The translations under genes were made by a program, and so were the position numbers. The notes beneath the pieces are model-generated. The model was not told the origin of the DNA. It did no database searches and was given only the letters and a program-made list of their open reading frames with translations. Below, in pieces: positions 46,649-55,679 of a stretch of 64,000 nucleotides of DNA. Position 1 is the stretch's first letter; each line of letters starts with the position of its first letter. This stretch comes from Bacillus sp. FJAT-27225 (lineage in GTDB: Bacteria > Bacillota > Bacilli > Bacillales > Cytobacillaceae): positions 248,001 through 312,000 of the forward strand of contig NZ_MAYU01000012.1 in the NCBI RefSeq assembly GCF_001685025.1, written 5' to 3'.

Positions 46649-47061
46649 TTATACCCAAGTTCCATTTGTCCCTGTCATATAGCCCGAAACATCCCCACTA
46701 TCTCCATGCCCTCTCGTATCAACGGCCAGAACCGCGTACCCCTGAATAACCCATTTCATATAATTCGAAATCGATCCTTTATCACTTCCATAACCGTGAT
46801 AACAAATGATACAAGGCACAGAGCTGCTTGTTTCCTTTGGCAGAATATAATATCCGTTTATCGGATTTCCGCCAAACCCTTGGTAGGAAACATCATAAGC
46901 CCTTATCTGCTTAATTGGATAGTCTACTTCCTTCAGAACACTATTTAACGGAATTTCAGCAGCTTCTTTAAGACTTTTCTTCCAAAAACAATCAAAAGCT
47001 TCCTTTTTGTTAAAGGAGGCAAATAGTTTTGAAATTCTTTCAATTGGTTTTCAAATACCAT
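46649..47061 (-). pseudogene. Acetylxylan-esterase-family gene remnant, truncated and frameshifted
   Basis: On the minus strand an ATG at 47061 starts MVFENQLKEFQNYLPPLT. After a one-base loss in an A-run near 47003-47008, the frame continues KEAFDCFWKKSLKEAAE to YHGYGSDKGSISNYMKW and AVDTRGHGDSGDV, then stops at GTWV. This is the N-terminal about 130 residues of an AXE1 esterase of the kind complete at 47115-48089, but without the catalytic Ser, Asp and His. It lies right after the intact paralogue on the same strand, so it looks like a decayed tandem relative. Confidence 0.8.
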
Positions 47062-47114
47062 CAAACGAATCCCTCCCAATGGATAAGAACGGACCCCGCC
47101 GTCCCCCCTTTACC

Positions 47115-48089
47115 CTATTTGCCGAAAATCTGCTCGTAGATGAAGGCAACTTTCTTTTCTTCATGGAATGGGTTGTGTTCATGGACATATTGTGGATATG
47201 CAACAATGGTTTTGTTTTGGCTAGCTATATGGTTAAACGCTGCATAAGCAGATGAAGGCGGAGTAGTTGAATCTTCCAGGCCGATTCCAATTAATACCGG
47301 CACAAAAATGTCCGGGCAAAAATGCAAGGCATCGACATAAGCAAGCGTGTCCAGAATAGATGACTTCAGGCTGTTCTCCGGATTATGGAATTTTAAAAAA
47401 TTGATTATTTCCATATATGGGCCAGTCAACGCGACCTCAAGAGCTCGTTCAAAATGGGTCAAAAACGGCCAATCAGAGGCGACAAACTGAACTCTCTCTT
47501 CCAAGCCGGCTGCAACTAGGGCGAGTCCCCCTCCCTGGGAAGCGCCATTGATTCCGAAGATTGTAGGCTTTACAGGCGAGCCAGCCTTAATCCATTCCAT
47601 TTGGGCAATGATGTCACGGTAAACATTTGTATAATAGTAGTTTTCTTTTTCAAAAATCCCAAGAGTCATCCATCCAGTGACTCTGCTGCCATTTGGATAG
47701 TGTGCGTAATCCGGTGAATCACCTTGTCCCCTTACATCAAATGCAATTACCGTTATCCCTTGAAGGACCCATTTTAAGTATTCCGATGGCAAACCCTTGC
47801 TCCCAGTATAACCATGAAAACATAACAAGACCGGACCTTCCCCCAGACCCTTAGGCCGAATGAGATGCCCCTTAATTGGAGTTCCATCCCAGCTTTGAAG
47901 CGCTAAGTCAGCAACTTCGACCGAAGGCAGCGAATAATCAGCCCACTGAAGGTCAACGCGAAAGCCGGATCTTTTAACCTGCTCTTTCTTGCCTTCCCAA
48001 AATTGATTAAAATCAGCCGGTTTATTCACCAATTCAGGTTTATAAGAATGCAGCTGTTCTAAAGAAAAATCTCCTACATTTCTCCCCAT
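47115..48089 (-). CDS. Acetylxylan esterase / cephalosporin-C deacetylase family esterase
   Basis: A 324-residue AXE1-type alpha/beta hydrolase: LLCFHGYTGSKG oxyanion region, RGQGDS, nucleophile in GASQGGG (about 181-187), Asp in GLEDSTTPP and His in VHEHNPFHEE. No signal peptide, so it acts in the cytosol on imported acetylated sugars. It starts 16 nt after the RpiR stop and is the last gene of the NanE-ABC-RpiR operon, suggesting removal of O-acetyl groups from the incoming oligosaccharide. Confidence 0.88.
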   Translation of the reverse strand: MGRNVGDFSLEQLHSYKPELVNKPADFNQFWEGKKEQVKRSGFRVDLQWADYSLPSVEVADLALQSWDGTPIKGHLIRPKGLGEGPVLLCFHGYTGSKGLPSEYLKWVLQGITVIAFDVRGQGDSPDYAHYPNGSRVTGWMTLGIFEKENYYYTNVYRDIIAQMEWIKAGSPVKPTIFGINGASQGGGLALVAAGLEERVQFVASDWPFLTHFERALEVALTGPYMEIINFLKFHNPENSLKSSILDTLAYVDALHFCPDIFVPVLIGIGLEDSTTPPSSAYAAFNHIASQNKTIVAYPQYVHEHNPFHEEKKVAFIYEQIFGK

Positions 48090-48105
48090 TCAAAAAGCAC
48101 CATCC

Positions 48106-48927
48106 TTAATACATCTTATCTGTTACAGCCTTTGCAGTAACTTTACGAACGGTTTGAGCCATGTCTTCTTTTTTGTTCATAATTGCTGAATACAGGATGT
48201 CAATTATAGACAATTGAGCAATTTGGGAGACGATTGAGCTCCCCTCAAACGGGCCTTCCTTTGATGACGTTAACAGGACAATATCCGCTAATTTTGTAAT
48301 CGGTGATTTTCGATTGCTCGTGATAGAAATTATTATGGCTCCGGCCTTTTTGGCAATTTCCAGGTTGCGAATCGTATCTTTTGTGCTTCCCGAAACAGAA
48401 ATCCCAATTGCACAGTCGTCTTCTTCTAACAATGACGCGCTCATTGCTTGAAAATGGCTATCCTGCTTGGCGTCACATTTAATTCCGATTCGTGTAAAAA
48501 TATTCACTGCTTGCTGAGCGGTTAATCCGGAAGATCCGACTCCAAAAAAGAAGTTATTTTTCGAGGAAAGAATGGTTTGGACGGCTTTTTCGACCTGCTC
48601 TTCTTCCAGCAGCTTCCTGCTTTCCTCAAGAATTTTCAAATGCCTGGCTGTTGTCTTGCTTATAATCGACTGCTCGGTTTCTTCTTCTGCCGCCATCATG
48701 ACAGATTCCTGTGCGAGCGCCAGTTTAAAGTCCTGAAAACCAGTAAAGCCAATTTTTCTGCACAACCGCAAAACCGTCGTTTCGCCAACTTCGGCTTTTT
48801 CAGCCAATTCGGTTACCGAACAATAGATAATCGCAGTAAGATTTGCCACTATATAATCGGCTGCTTTTTTTTCCGTTTTCGTTAAGCTATTATAATAGCT
48901 TTTGATTTTTAAAGTGGTAGACATCAT
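48106..48927 (-). CDS. RpiR family regulator (HTH plus SIS domain)
   Basis: A 273-residue protein: N-terminal HTH_6 (SVTELAEKAEVGETTVLRLCRKIG, split here as SVTELAEKAEV and GETTVLRLC) and a C-terminal SIS sugar-phosphate-binding domain (about 110-255) with FGVGSSGLTAQQA and GISVSGSTKDT. RpiR proteins sense phosphorylated sugars such as GlcNAc-6-P or ManNAc-6-P. This fits the NanE enzyme in the same operon. It starts 18 nt after the permease stop. Confidence 0.9.
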   Translation of the reverse strand: MMSTTLKIKSYYNSLTKTEKKAADYIVANLTAIIYCSVTELAEKAEVGETTVLRLCRKIGFTGFQDFKLALAQESVMMAAEEETEQSIISKTTARHLKILEESRKLLEEEQVEKAVQTILSSKNNFFFGVGSSGLTAQQAVNIFTRIGIKCDAKQDSHFQAMSASLLEEDDCAIGISVSGSTKDTIRNLEIAKKAGAIIISITSNRKSPITKLADIVLLTSSKEGPFEGSSIVSQIAQLSIIDILYSAIMNKKEDMAQTVRKVTAKAVTDKMY

Positions 48928-48945
48928 TGTCCATCCTTCATTCCT

Positions 48946-49776
48946 TTATTCTTTGACTGCCCCTGCTGTCGATCCTTCGATCAGCCGCCTTTGGAAAAGC
49001 AAATAGAACAGCGTTACCGGAATGAATGATAATACCAGCCCGGCATACAATGCACCCCAGTCGGTATGGTATTGCTGAACCATCATGATGTTGGCAAGCT
49101 TTACCGGCAATGTCTTCAATTCATCGTCGGTAATTAAAATGAGTGCCAAAATGTATTCATTCCAGATTCCGACAAAATTAAAAATCGCCGCTGAAATCAG
49201 CCCTGGTTTTGCCAACGGAAACATCACCATCCAAAACACCTTGAAAGGCCCGCAGCCGTCAATGATTGCGGCTTCTTCCAAAGAATCCGGAATTTGATTA
49301 AAAAAAGCGATCAACATAAAGATTGTAAACGATAATGAATAGGCAATATACACCAAAATCAAGCCAGGGAGGCTATTAACAAGCCCGAGGTCATTCATTA
49401 ATAAAAACAGTGGTGCCATCGCCAAAAACGTTGGCAGCATCAATCCCATTAAAAATGTATTCTGAACCGCGATCCGGAAACGGAATTTTTTCCTGCTTAA
49501 TACATAGGCAGCCATCGCGGAAATGATCACAATCAGGGTTACTGTAATAAGTGTAACGATAACGCTATTAATAAATCCTATCCCCAACCCAGCTTCATTC
49601 CATGCGTTCACGTAATTATCAAACGTAATTTTTTCCGGAAAAGATAATGGTTTTAATAAAATATCCGCAGATGATTTAACTGAGTTTACAAAAACCCAAA
49701 TTACCGGGATGATAATTAACAAGGATAAAAGAATCAGGAACACATGGCTGCCAATATTCCGAAAAAGTTTACTCAT
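48946..49776 (-). CDS. Carbohydrate ABC permease (MalG/CUT1 type)
   Basis: A 276-residue membrane protein with six helices and the CUT1 EAA loop EEAAIIDGCGPFKVFWMVM (about 190-208). It starts immediately after the stop of the partner permease, and its AGGAGG lies inside that gene's end, so translation is coupled. It forms the channel for the sugar bound by the lipoprotein at 50718-52046. No ATPase gene is present in the operon; a shared MsmX-type ATPase elsewhere is the usual solution in Bacillus. Confidence 0.92.
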   Translation of the reverse strand: MSKLFRNIGSHVFLILLSLLIIIPVIWVFVNSVKSSADILLKPLSFPEKITFDNYVNAWNEAGLGIGFINSVIVTLITVTLIVIISAMAAYVLSRKKFRFRIAVQNTFLMGLMLPTFLAMAPLFLLMNDLGLVNSLPGLILVYIAYSLSFTIFMLIAFFNQIPDSLEEAAIIDGCGPFKVFWMVMFPLAKPGLISAAIFNFVGIWNEYILALILITDDELKTLPVKLANIMMVQQYHTDWGALYAGLVLSFIPVTLFYLLFQRRLIEGSTAGAVKE

Positions 49777-50652
49777 CTAGCCTTCCCTCCTGGTAACCTT
49801 CAACGTCAACAGCGAAGCAATCAACGTAAGGATTAAAAAGATAACCCCCAGCGCGGAAGCATAGCCAAAATTGAAATTTGAAAACGCCTGCTCATAAATA
49901 TAAAGCGAGATTGGCTGGGTCGATCGGTTCGGCCCTCCGCCCGTCAACAATTGAGGCATTTCAAATATTTTGATTGTATTAATCAATACAAAAATAGTGA
50001 CGACCTGCAGAATATCTTTCAGCATCGGAATTGTAATATAGATGCTCTTTTTAAATTTGGTCGCACCATCAATCTCAGCCGCTTCCAGAATATCCTGCGG
50101 AATATTCAGGATAGCCGCGAGAATGAGAATGCTGTAAAACCCGACCATTCCCCACACATTAACAAACACGACACTTTCGAAAGCCGTCTCCGTCCTTCCA
50201 AGCCATTCCGTCATAAGAAAGTCCAAACCTATCGCATCCAACAATCCGTTGAACATTCCATTGACCGGATTTAAAATTGTTGACCAGAGCATCGCAATCG
50301 CGACTCCTGGAAGAATATAAGGAAAGAACGTGATTGATCGATAGAGATTTAACCATCTTGTTTTTAAAAAAGAAGCAATCGACAGCGCTATAACCACAGA
50401 TAGCACTAATACGACCGGGACTTGTACCAATATGTATTTTCCTGTTACCTTCAATGTGTTGATAAAAATGTCATCCTCGAGCATTCGCCGATAATTATCC
50501 ATGCCAATAAACGTTTTCGTACCAAGCCCGCGCCAGTTGTATAAACTCATCAGCAAGGCATTGAAGGAGGGATAGAGGACAAATAAGAGATAAAGGGCGG
50601 AGGCTGGCAGTAAAAACACGACAATCGACCATCTTTCACTTCTGTTTCTCAA
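49777..50652 (-). CDS. Carbohydrate ABC permease (MalF/CUT1 type)
   Basis: A 291-residue membrane protein with six helices: FLLPASALYLLFVLYPSFNA in the first and the EAA loop EAAEIDGATKFKKSIYITI (about 200-218). The TTG at 50652 lies 10 nt after AAAGG; the frame is open 11 codons further without a clear site. It pairs with the MalG-type permease downstream. Confidence 0.9.
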   Translation of the reverse strand: MRNRSERWSIVVFLLPASALYLLFVLYPSFNALLMSLYNWRGLGTKTFIGMDNYRRMLEDDIFINTLKVTGKYILVQVPVVLVLSVVIALSIASFLKTRWLNLYRSITFFPYILPGVAIAMLWSTILNPVNGMFNGLLDAIGLDFLMTEWLGRTETAFESVVFVNVWGMVGFYSILILAAILNIPQDILEAAEIDGATKFKKSIYITIPMLKDILQVVTIFVLINTIKIFEMPQLLTGGGPNRSTQPISLYIYEQAFSNFNFGYASALGVIFLILTLIASLLTLKVTRREG

Positions 50653-50717
50653 AAACTCACAACCTTTCAAAACAGAGAGGCCCAAGAACCCTCAGACCTC
50701 TCCGCAAAAATATGAAA

Positions 50718-52046
50718 TTACCAGGAGTATGTTGTTTTTTCTATATTGTCATCTTTTCTGATTTGTTCCGCGAATTTCTCTGCCTGCTCCGTAAACTTTT
50801 CTGGAGTCAGTTCGCCAAGCATAAGGCTTTGATATATATTGTTCATATTTCCGACCAATTCAGGATAAGAATCGTTTATGGCTGTTGGAGCGTACGAGCC
50901 GCCCGCATCCTGAAGAACTTTCAGCGCGCTCTTTAAAGGCTCTGACTGAATCGCATCTTCCGTATTTTTCACAACACTGGCAAGCCCTTTGGAAGCAACC
51001 ATTTTCTCTACTTCTTTTTCGCTCGAAAGGAACTTCAGGAACTTAATCGTTTCGTCTTTGTTTTTCGAGCCGCTCGGAATATACCAGGCACCGCCCCAAC
51101 CAGTCGATACCGGAGCAAGCTGCTCGCCCTTGCCGCCAGGGAATGCAGGCTGATTGAATGCGCGAAGTTTGAAGTCAGTCGGAATAACATCCTTCATCTC
51201 GCCTTCAAGCCACGAGCCAGCCATAACAAACAGAGACTTGCGCTGGAAGAACAAGGTCTGCGCTTCTGTGTGGGACAACCCAAATGTTCCTTTTAAAAAT
51301 AACCCTTCATCCACCATCCGCTGTGATTCTTTTGCAGCCTCAACAAACGCAGGCGATTTCCAGGCGCCTTCCTTCAGGTTAAATGCGTCCAAAAGTGCCT
51401 CCTTACCGCCAATCCGTTCAACAAACGGCAGGTAAATACCAAAGAAATAATAACCCGGGGCTTTTCCAGGCACTGAAAAAACAGCAATTCCCTTTTTATC
51501 AGCCTCGGCTTTTAATTTATAAAGATCCTCCTGTGTTTGCGGAAGCTCCCATCCATTATCCTCGAACAGCTTCTCGTCATACCACCAAATATAGCCCGGT
51601 GAAAAAATCGTTGGAATTCCGTATGTTTTGCCATCCTTCTTTTGGTTGAATTGGCCTTGCTCAAACGTATCAACCCATTTTTCTTCGCTATCATACGCCT
51701 TTTCCTGGAGCGCATCATCAATCGGCTCAATCATTCCGTCGCGAATGACACCCTGAATATCAAAGCTTGGCCCCGGAACCATCAAATCAGGAACATCTTT
51801 TGATAAAAATCTCGTTTGCAGTTGAGTGTGGATGTCCGGGCTTGCGGTAATCTTAATGTTTACATTCTTGTTTTTCTCCATATACGCTTTGGCCGATTCC
51901 TTTACCCATTCAGAGCCAAATCCGCCTTCAAACATCATAACCTCGATTTCTACCTTTTTATCTCCGCCTTTACCCGTGCTTTCCTTTGAGCTACAGCCGG
52001 CAGCAATGACCATCAAGGCAACTAACAGCAACAAAAACTTTTTCAT
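50718..52046 (-). CDS. Sugar-binding lipoprotein of the NanE operon
   Basis: A 442-residue CUT1 extracellular solute-binding protein with signal MKKFLLLLVALMVIAAGCSS (lipobox IAAGC). The mature protein has IEVMMFEGGFGSEWVKE at its start, KTYGIPTIFSPGYIWWYDEK in the hinge region and GGAWYIPSGSKNKDETIKFL near the end. The ATG at 52046 has AAAAGGGG 6 nt upstream. It delivers an oligosaccharide, possibly amino-sugar-containing, to the two permeases. Confidence 0.9.
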   Translation of the reverse strand: MKKFLLLLVALMVIAAGCSSKESTGKGGDKKVEIEVMMFEGGFGSEWVKESAKAYMEKNKNVNIKITASPDIHTQLQTRFLSKDVPDLMVPGPSFDIQGVIRDGMIEPIDDALQEKAYDSEEKWVDTFEQGQFNQKKDGKTYGIPTIFSPGYIWWYDEKLFEDNGWELPQTQEDLYKLKAEADKKGIAVFSVPGKAPGYYFFGIYLPFVERIGGKEALLDAFNLKEGAWKSPAFVEAAKESQRMVDEGLFLKGTFGLSHTEAQTLFFQRKSLFVMAGSWLEGEMKDVIPTDFKLRAFNQPAFPGGKGEQLAPVSTGWGGAWYIPSGSKNKDETIKFLKFLSSEKEVEKMVASKGLASVVKNTEDAIQSEPLKSALKVLQDAGGSYAPTAINDSYPELVGNMNNIYQSLMLGELTPEKFTEQAEKFAEQIRKDDNIEKTTYSW

Positions 52047-52172
52047 ATACATCCCCTTTTTCGTTTGGATTTTATGTGTTACACATCCACTAACCTCATG
52101 CCTATGTAAATTTACCTACATGCGTCCACCTCCTTAAATCCGGCAACGAGCGCTATATTTTTGTAAACCCTT

Positions 52173-52862
52173 TCATTTTTCGGCTGAAATTTCTTTTGTA
52201 AACTGTTTAGTAATCTCCTGCGGCCGGGTAATCGCCGAGCCGACAACCACTGCAAAAGCTCCTGCACGGATGCATTCTGCTGCGAGTCCAGGCGTATTGA
52301 CTCTCCCCTCCGCAACGACAGGGCACCCTGATTTTTCCACTAAAATTGAAAGTAGTTTTTTATCAAATGCCGTAACATGCTCAGTGTACGGAGTATATCC
52401 AGCCAGAGTGGTAGAAACCAAATCACAGCCTAAACTCACTGCATGCAAACCTTCTTCAACAGTGGCTACGTCAGCCATTAATAGTGTTGATGGAAATATG
52501 GACTGAATCTCTTTCACAAATTCGTCGAGCTGCTGTCCACCTGGGCGAACCCTGAAGGTTGCATCGAAAGCGATAATATCAGCACCAGCCTCCACTACCT
52601 CTCCAATTTCCTTCATCGTTGGCGTGATGTAAATGTCACTATCTTGATAGATTTTTTTATATAAACCGATAACTGGCAAATCAACTGCTTGTTTAATAGC
52701 TTTAATATCTGCTGGACTGTTTGCCCTTATCCCGGCAGCCGCGCCTTCCTGGGCAGCAATCGCCATTTTACTCATAATCGTTGATCCATGCAAAGGTTCA
52801 TTTTCCAAGGCCTGACAAGAAACAATCAGACCTCCCTCTAGTTTCTTTAGTAAAGAATTCAT
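52173..52862 (-). CDS. nanE: N-acylglucosamine-6-phosphate 2-epimerase (ManNAc-6-P epimerase)
   Basis: A 229-residue TIM-barrel protein with the NanE signatures: GLIVSCQALENEPLHG, GAAAGIRANSPADI, LPVIGLYKKIY with the catalytic Lys, GADIIAFDATFRVRP, LMADVATVEEG, VSTTLAGYTPYT and GCPVVAEGRVNTP. It converts ManNAc-6-P to GlcNAc-6-P, the entry to glycolysis for sialic acid or ManNAc units. It leads the operon with the sugar transporter; nanA and nanK are not nearby. A degraded copy of its N-terminal part lies at 57140-57400. Confidence 0.93.
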   Translation of the reverse strand: MNSLLKKLEGGLIVSCQALENEPLHGSTIMSKMAIAAQEGAAAGIRANSPADIKAIKQAVDLPVIGLYKKIYQDSDIYITPTMKEIGEVVEAGADIIAFDATFRVRPGGQQLDEFVKEIQSIFPSTLLMADVATVEEGLHAVSLGCDLVSTTLAGYTPYTEHVTAFDKKLLSILVEKSGCPVVAEGRVNTPGLAAECIRAGAFAVVVGSAITRPQEITKQFTKEISAEK

Positions 52863-53000
52863 GCTGACACCTCTTATACTTTTATTTTCTTAATTTTCAT
52901 TCCATTTTGAAAAAGGTGAATCTCTCCACCTATTCTATAGAAGACGGATAATATTTTCATTGTCTTTTTGTGTCTTAAATGTGTCGAAATATTCAAACAA

Positions 53001-53015
53001 CGTTGACGCTTACAC
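53001..53015. promoter_or_regulatory. cre-like site (CcpA) between the nanE and beta-propeller genes
   Basis: Read on the minus strand, GTGTAAGCGTCAACG matches the cre consensus WTGNAARCGNWWWCA at about 12 of 15 positions. It overlaps the -35 of the rightward promoter, so CcpA binding would block it. A related site is kept in the decayed copy at 57529-57543 (ATATAAGCGTAAACG), which supports function. Confidence 0.55.
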
Positions 53016-53032
53016 AGCTCCCTCTCTAATAT
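53003..53032 (+). promoter_or_regulatory. SigA promoter of the beta-propeller gene
   Basis: TTGACG (53003-53008) and TAATAT (53027-53032) are 18 nt apart, close to the SigA consensus. The start would be near 53040, leaving a leader of about 170 nt before the TTG start at 53211. Confidence 0.7.
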
Positions 53033-53057
53033 GTAGTGTGAAACAGAAATAACTAGT

Positions 53058-53080
53058 AAGGAGGATAAAGTTACATGTAA
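53058..53080 (+). other. Strong ribosome site followed by ATG-TAA start-stop
   Basis: AAGGAGG (53058-53064) is followed 10 nt later by ATG (53075-53077) and immediately TAA (53078-53080). It sits in the leader of the beta-propeller mRNA. It could be a minimal start-stop element that traps ribosomes, or the relic of a lost reading frame. Confidence 0.4.
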
Positions 53081-53210
53081 GAAAATAGGGAACAAGAATC
53101 ATCTCAAAGATAGCTATGTGACTATGCGAGAGTGGAATGTTCCTAGTCGGGTATATGGCAATGGCTATGTAGCACAATCATTTACTACTTCTTATTTAGG
53201 AGGGAACCAA

Positions 53211-55526
53211 TTGAAATCAAAGCTTAGTATAATTGCCGCTTTATTCGTTCTTCTTATTTCAACCGCCCTGCCCCAGCCAACTGCATCCGCAAATGAAAGC
53301 GCATTCACCGTTAAACACCAGTTTGAGGAAACAGTGAACTTAGGAGAAGCAGTGAAAAGCCCGCTGTCCCAGATTGCTGCGTATGGCCAAAACAGCAAAG
53401 GCGAGAATCTCCAGTACATAGCAATCACCGGTACACCGGCAGTTTTTTATGTTGTTAACGCTGAAACAGGCGAGCGCTTATTCTCACAGCCCATTCCTAA
53501 TTCAGATGTAATCTGGGCTATGACGATCGGCAACGACAACAATGTTTATTTTGCGAGTACCCAAAACGGTGTCTTATATCGATATCTCCCGGAAGAAAAC
53601 CGGATGGAAACGATCGGGAAAAACCCTTCTGACAACTTTGTCTGGGATATTAAAAGCAGCCCGGATGGAAAAATCTATGGAGCCACCTATGATGAATCGA
53701 AAGTGTTCGAGTATGATATTGCCAGCAACACATTCAGAGATTTGGGGCCGATGAAGGAAGGCGAGAAATATGCCCGCGGCCTTGGCGTAACCGACGAATA
53801 TCTGTATGTGGGGATTGGTACGACTGCAGGTGTAGTCCGCTATGACAGAGAAACTGGTGAAAAGAAGGAAATACCGACTCCTGTATCCGGACAAACTTTA
53901 ACCATTTCCGAAGTGGCGATCTATAACGGTAAGCTTTTTGTCTATGCAGGGGCGGATTTGATTGTCATTGACGAGGCAACCGAGCAACATATTCGCACGA
54001 TGAAATTTCAAAGCAAAATCTCACCACCATCCCCTTACAACCCAGATTTAATTTACTACAAGCTTCAGGGTGACTTGTTCTCCTACAACACGGCAACCGA
54101 TACTGTCTCAAAAGTAGAAAACATCCCGTCCCTGCCTAGTTCGACAGCGGTCAAGGCACACAGCTGGATGACATTGAGTACAGGCGAAACCGTTTTGACA
54201 GGCATGACTGCATTCACCGATTCATTTTTCTACAATCCTGAAAACAATTCGTATTCTGTTCATTTCCCGGATGTGGATGCCCAGGGAGCAGCCCTCCAGT
54301 CTATCGCTGTGATTGATGGAAATGTCTATTCTGCCGCCTACCAGCGCGGAATGAGCATTTACAACGAAAAACTTCAAGACTATACCTATACAAACTACTC
54401 CTTCCACCAGGCGGAAGGCATTCGTGAGTACAATGGCAAGGTGTATTTTGGAACGTATACCGGAGCGAAAATGTACCGTTACGATCCGCTGCTGCCGATT
54501 GAGTACAATGAAACCGGCAAAGCGAACCCGGGATTATACCTGGATATCGAGGATGAGCAGGACCGCCCGTTCACAATGACTACCGGGGATAACAAGCTCT
54601 TCATTGGAACTATTCCAACTTATGGAGTGAATGGCGGGGCATTGACGATTTTGGAAGAAAAAGAGGCTGAAGACGGCTCTGTTGATATAGAGTCAAAAAC
54701 GTACCGGAATATCGTTGAAAATCAAAGCGTTTTCGGTCTGGCCTATAAGGATGGCAAAGTGTATGGCGGCACATCCATTTATGGCGGCCTTGGCATTGAC
54801 CCTGTAGCCGAGGAAGCAAAAATGTTTGTTTTCGATGTGGAAAAAGGTGAAAAAATAGCCGAATTCACTCCGGAAATTCCAGGTTTGGAGGACACGCCGT
54901 TCCAGAATATCGGAGAATTGTCGTTTGGACCTGACGGCCTGCTTTGGGGCATCATTGATGGAACGATTTTTGCAATGGATCCTGAAACGTACGAAGTTGT
55001 GAAAAGCAAAGAAATCTATGAAACTACTTTCCTCTCTTCCAAGTGGAGACCATTTTATCTCGTATGGGGACCGGACGGAAATCTCTATACAACGCTAAAC
55101 CGAAAGCTGACTGTCGTGAATCCGGAAACACTTCAGTCCGAGCAGCTCGTCGAAGGTACAGTTGACTTAATGGATCTAAGTGAAGACGGCAGCATTTATT
55201 ATGGGAAAGGTGCCAACTTGTATAAAATCCCGGCAAAAGTCGATTATATTGAGCTCGATGTTGAGCAAAAACTCATAACCGGGAAAGCTGTCCAGCCAAC
55301 CGTAACTGCCCACATGGTAAACGGCGCGAAAGTTAAAGTACCAAACAATGAGTATTCTCTGGCTGTTAGCAATAAAGATGTTGTGAAAGTGGATGACAAC
55401 GGCAAGATAATTGGATTGAGACCTGGAACATCACTTGTTACACTTAGCGCTGAACTGAATGGTAACACCTATACTTCCAATGAAGTACGGGTTACAATAG
55501 CAAATGGTGTCCGGGGAAACCCATAA
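53211..55526 (+). CDS. Secreted beta-propeller protein with C-terminal Ig-like domain
   Basis: A 771-residue precursor. The TTG at 53211 has AGGAGGG 6 nt upstream and gives a proper signal peptide (KSKLSIIAALFVLLISTA, cut near ASANES). About 650 residues form blade-like repeats with recurring NVYFAS, GKIYGATYD, YLYVGIGT, GKVYFGTY, GKVYGGTS and GNLYTTLN strands, as in beta-propellers. A BIG2-like Ig domain closes the protein (about 685-770, VDDNGKIIGLRPGTSLVTL). No catalytic set is recognised. Propeller folds include polysaccharide lyases and sugar hydrolases. Divergence from the nanE-ABC operon and a shared cre-like site suggest an extracellular role in making or binding that operon's substrate. 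Confidence 0.8.
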   Translation: MKSKLSIIAALFVLLISTALPQPTASANESAFTVKHQFEETVNLGEAVKSPLSQIAAYGQNSKGENLQYIAITGTPAVFYVVNAETGERLFSQPIPNSDVIWAMTIGNDNNVYFASTQNGVLYRYLPEENRMETIGKNPSDNFVWDIKSSPDGKIYGATYDESKVFEYDIASNTFRDLGPMKEGEKYARGLGVTDEYLYVGIGTTAGVVRYDRETGEKKEIPTPVSGQTLTISEVAIYNGKLFVYAGADLIVIDEATEQHIRTMKFQSKISPPSPYNPDLIYYKLQGDLFSYNTATDTVSKVENIPSLPSSTAVKAHSWMTLSTGETVLTGMTAFTDSFFYNPENNSYSVHFPDVDAQGAALQSIAVIDGNVYSAAYQRGMSIYNEKLQDYTYTNYSFHQAEGIREYNGKVYFGTYTGAKMYRYDPLLPIEYNETGKANPGLYLDIEDEQDRPFTMTTGDNKLFIGTIPTYGVNGGALTILEEKEAEDGSVDIESKTYRNIVENQSVFGLAYKDGKVYGGTSIYGGLGIDPVAEEAKMFVFDVEKGEKIAEFTPEIPGLEDTPFQNIGELSFGPDGLLWGIIDGTIFAMDPETYEVVKSKEIYETTFLSSKWRPFYLVWGPDGNLYTTLNRKLTVVNPETLQSEQLVEGTVDLMDLSEDGSIYYGKGANLYKIPAKVDYIELDVEQKLITGKAVQPTVTAHMVNGAKVKVPNNEYSLAVSNKDVVKVDDNGKIIGLRPGTSLVTLSAELNGNTYTSNEVRVTIANGVRGNP

Positions 55527-55535
55527 AGGACCATG

Positions 55536-55609
55536 AAGGAAGCAGGGAATGATTCCCTTGCTTCCTTTTCTAACCATTAAAAAGTGCACGCGTTTTCCTG
55601 CGCGTGCAC
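55536..55609 (+). terminator. Two consecutive hairpins after the beta-propeller gene
   Basis: AAGGAAGCAGGGAA pairs with TTCCCTTGCTTCCTT (55536-55569), followed by TTC. A second hairpin GTGCACGCG/GCGCGTGCAC lies at 55584-55609. The second, with few Ts after it on the plus strand, may serve the convergent lipoprotein gene or act as a spacer. Confidence 0.75.
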
Positions 55610-55679
55610 ATAATTTTAGACATATAGACTGATTCCAATGACTCCTGCAACCACAACAAGAAGGCTTGGAAAACTATTT

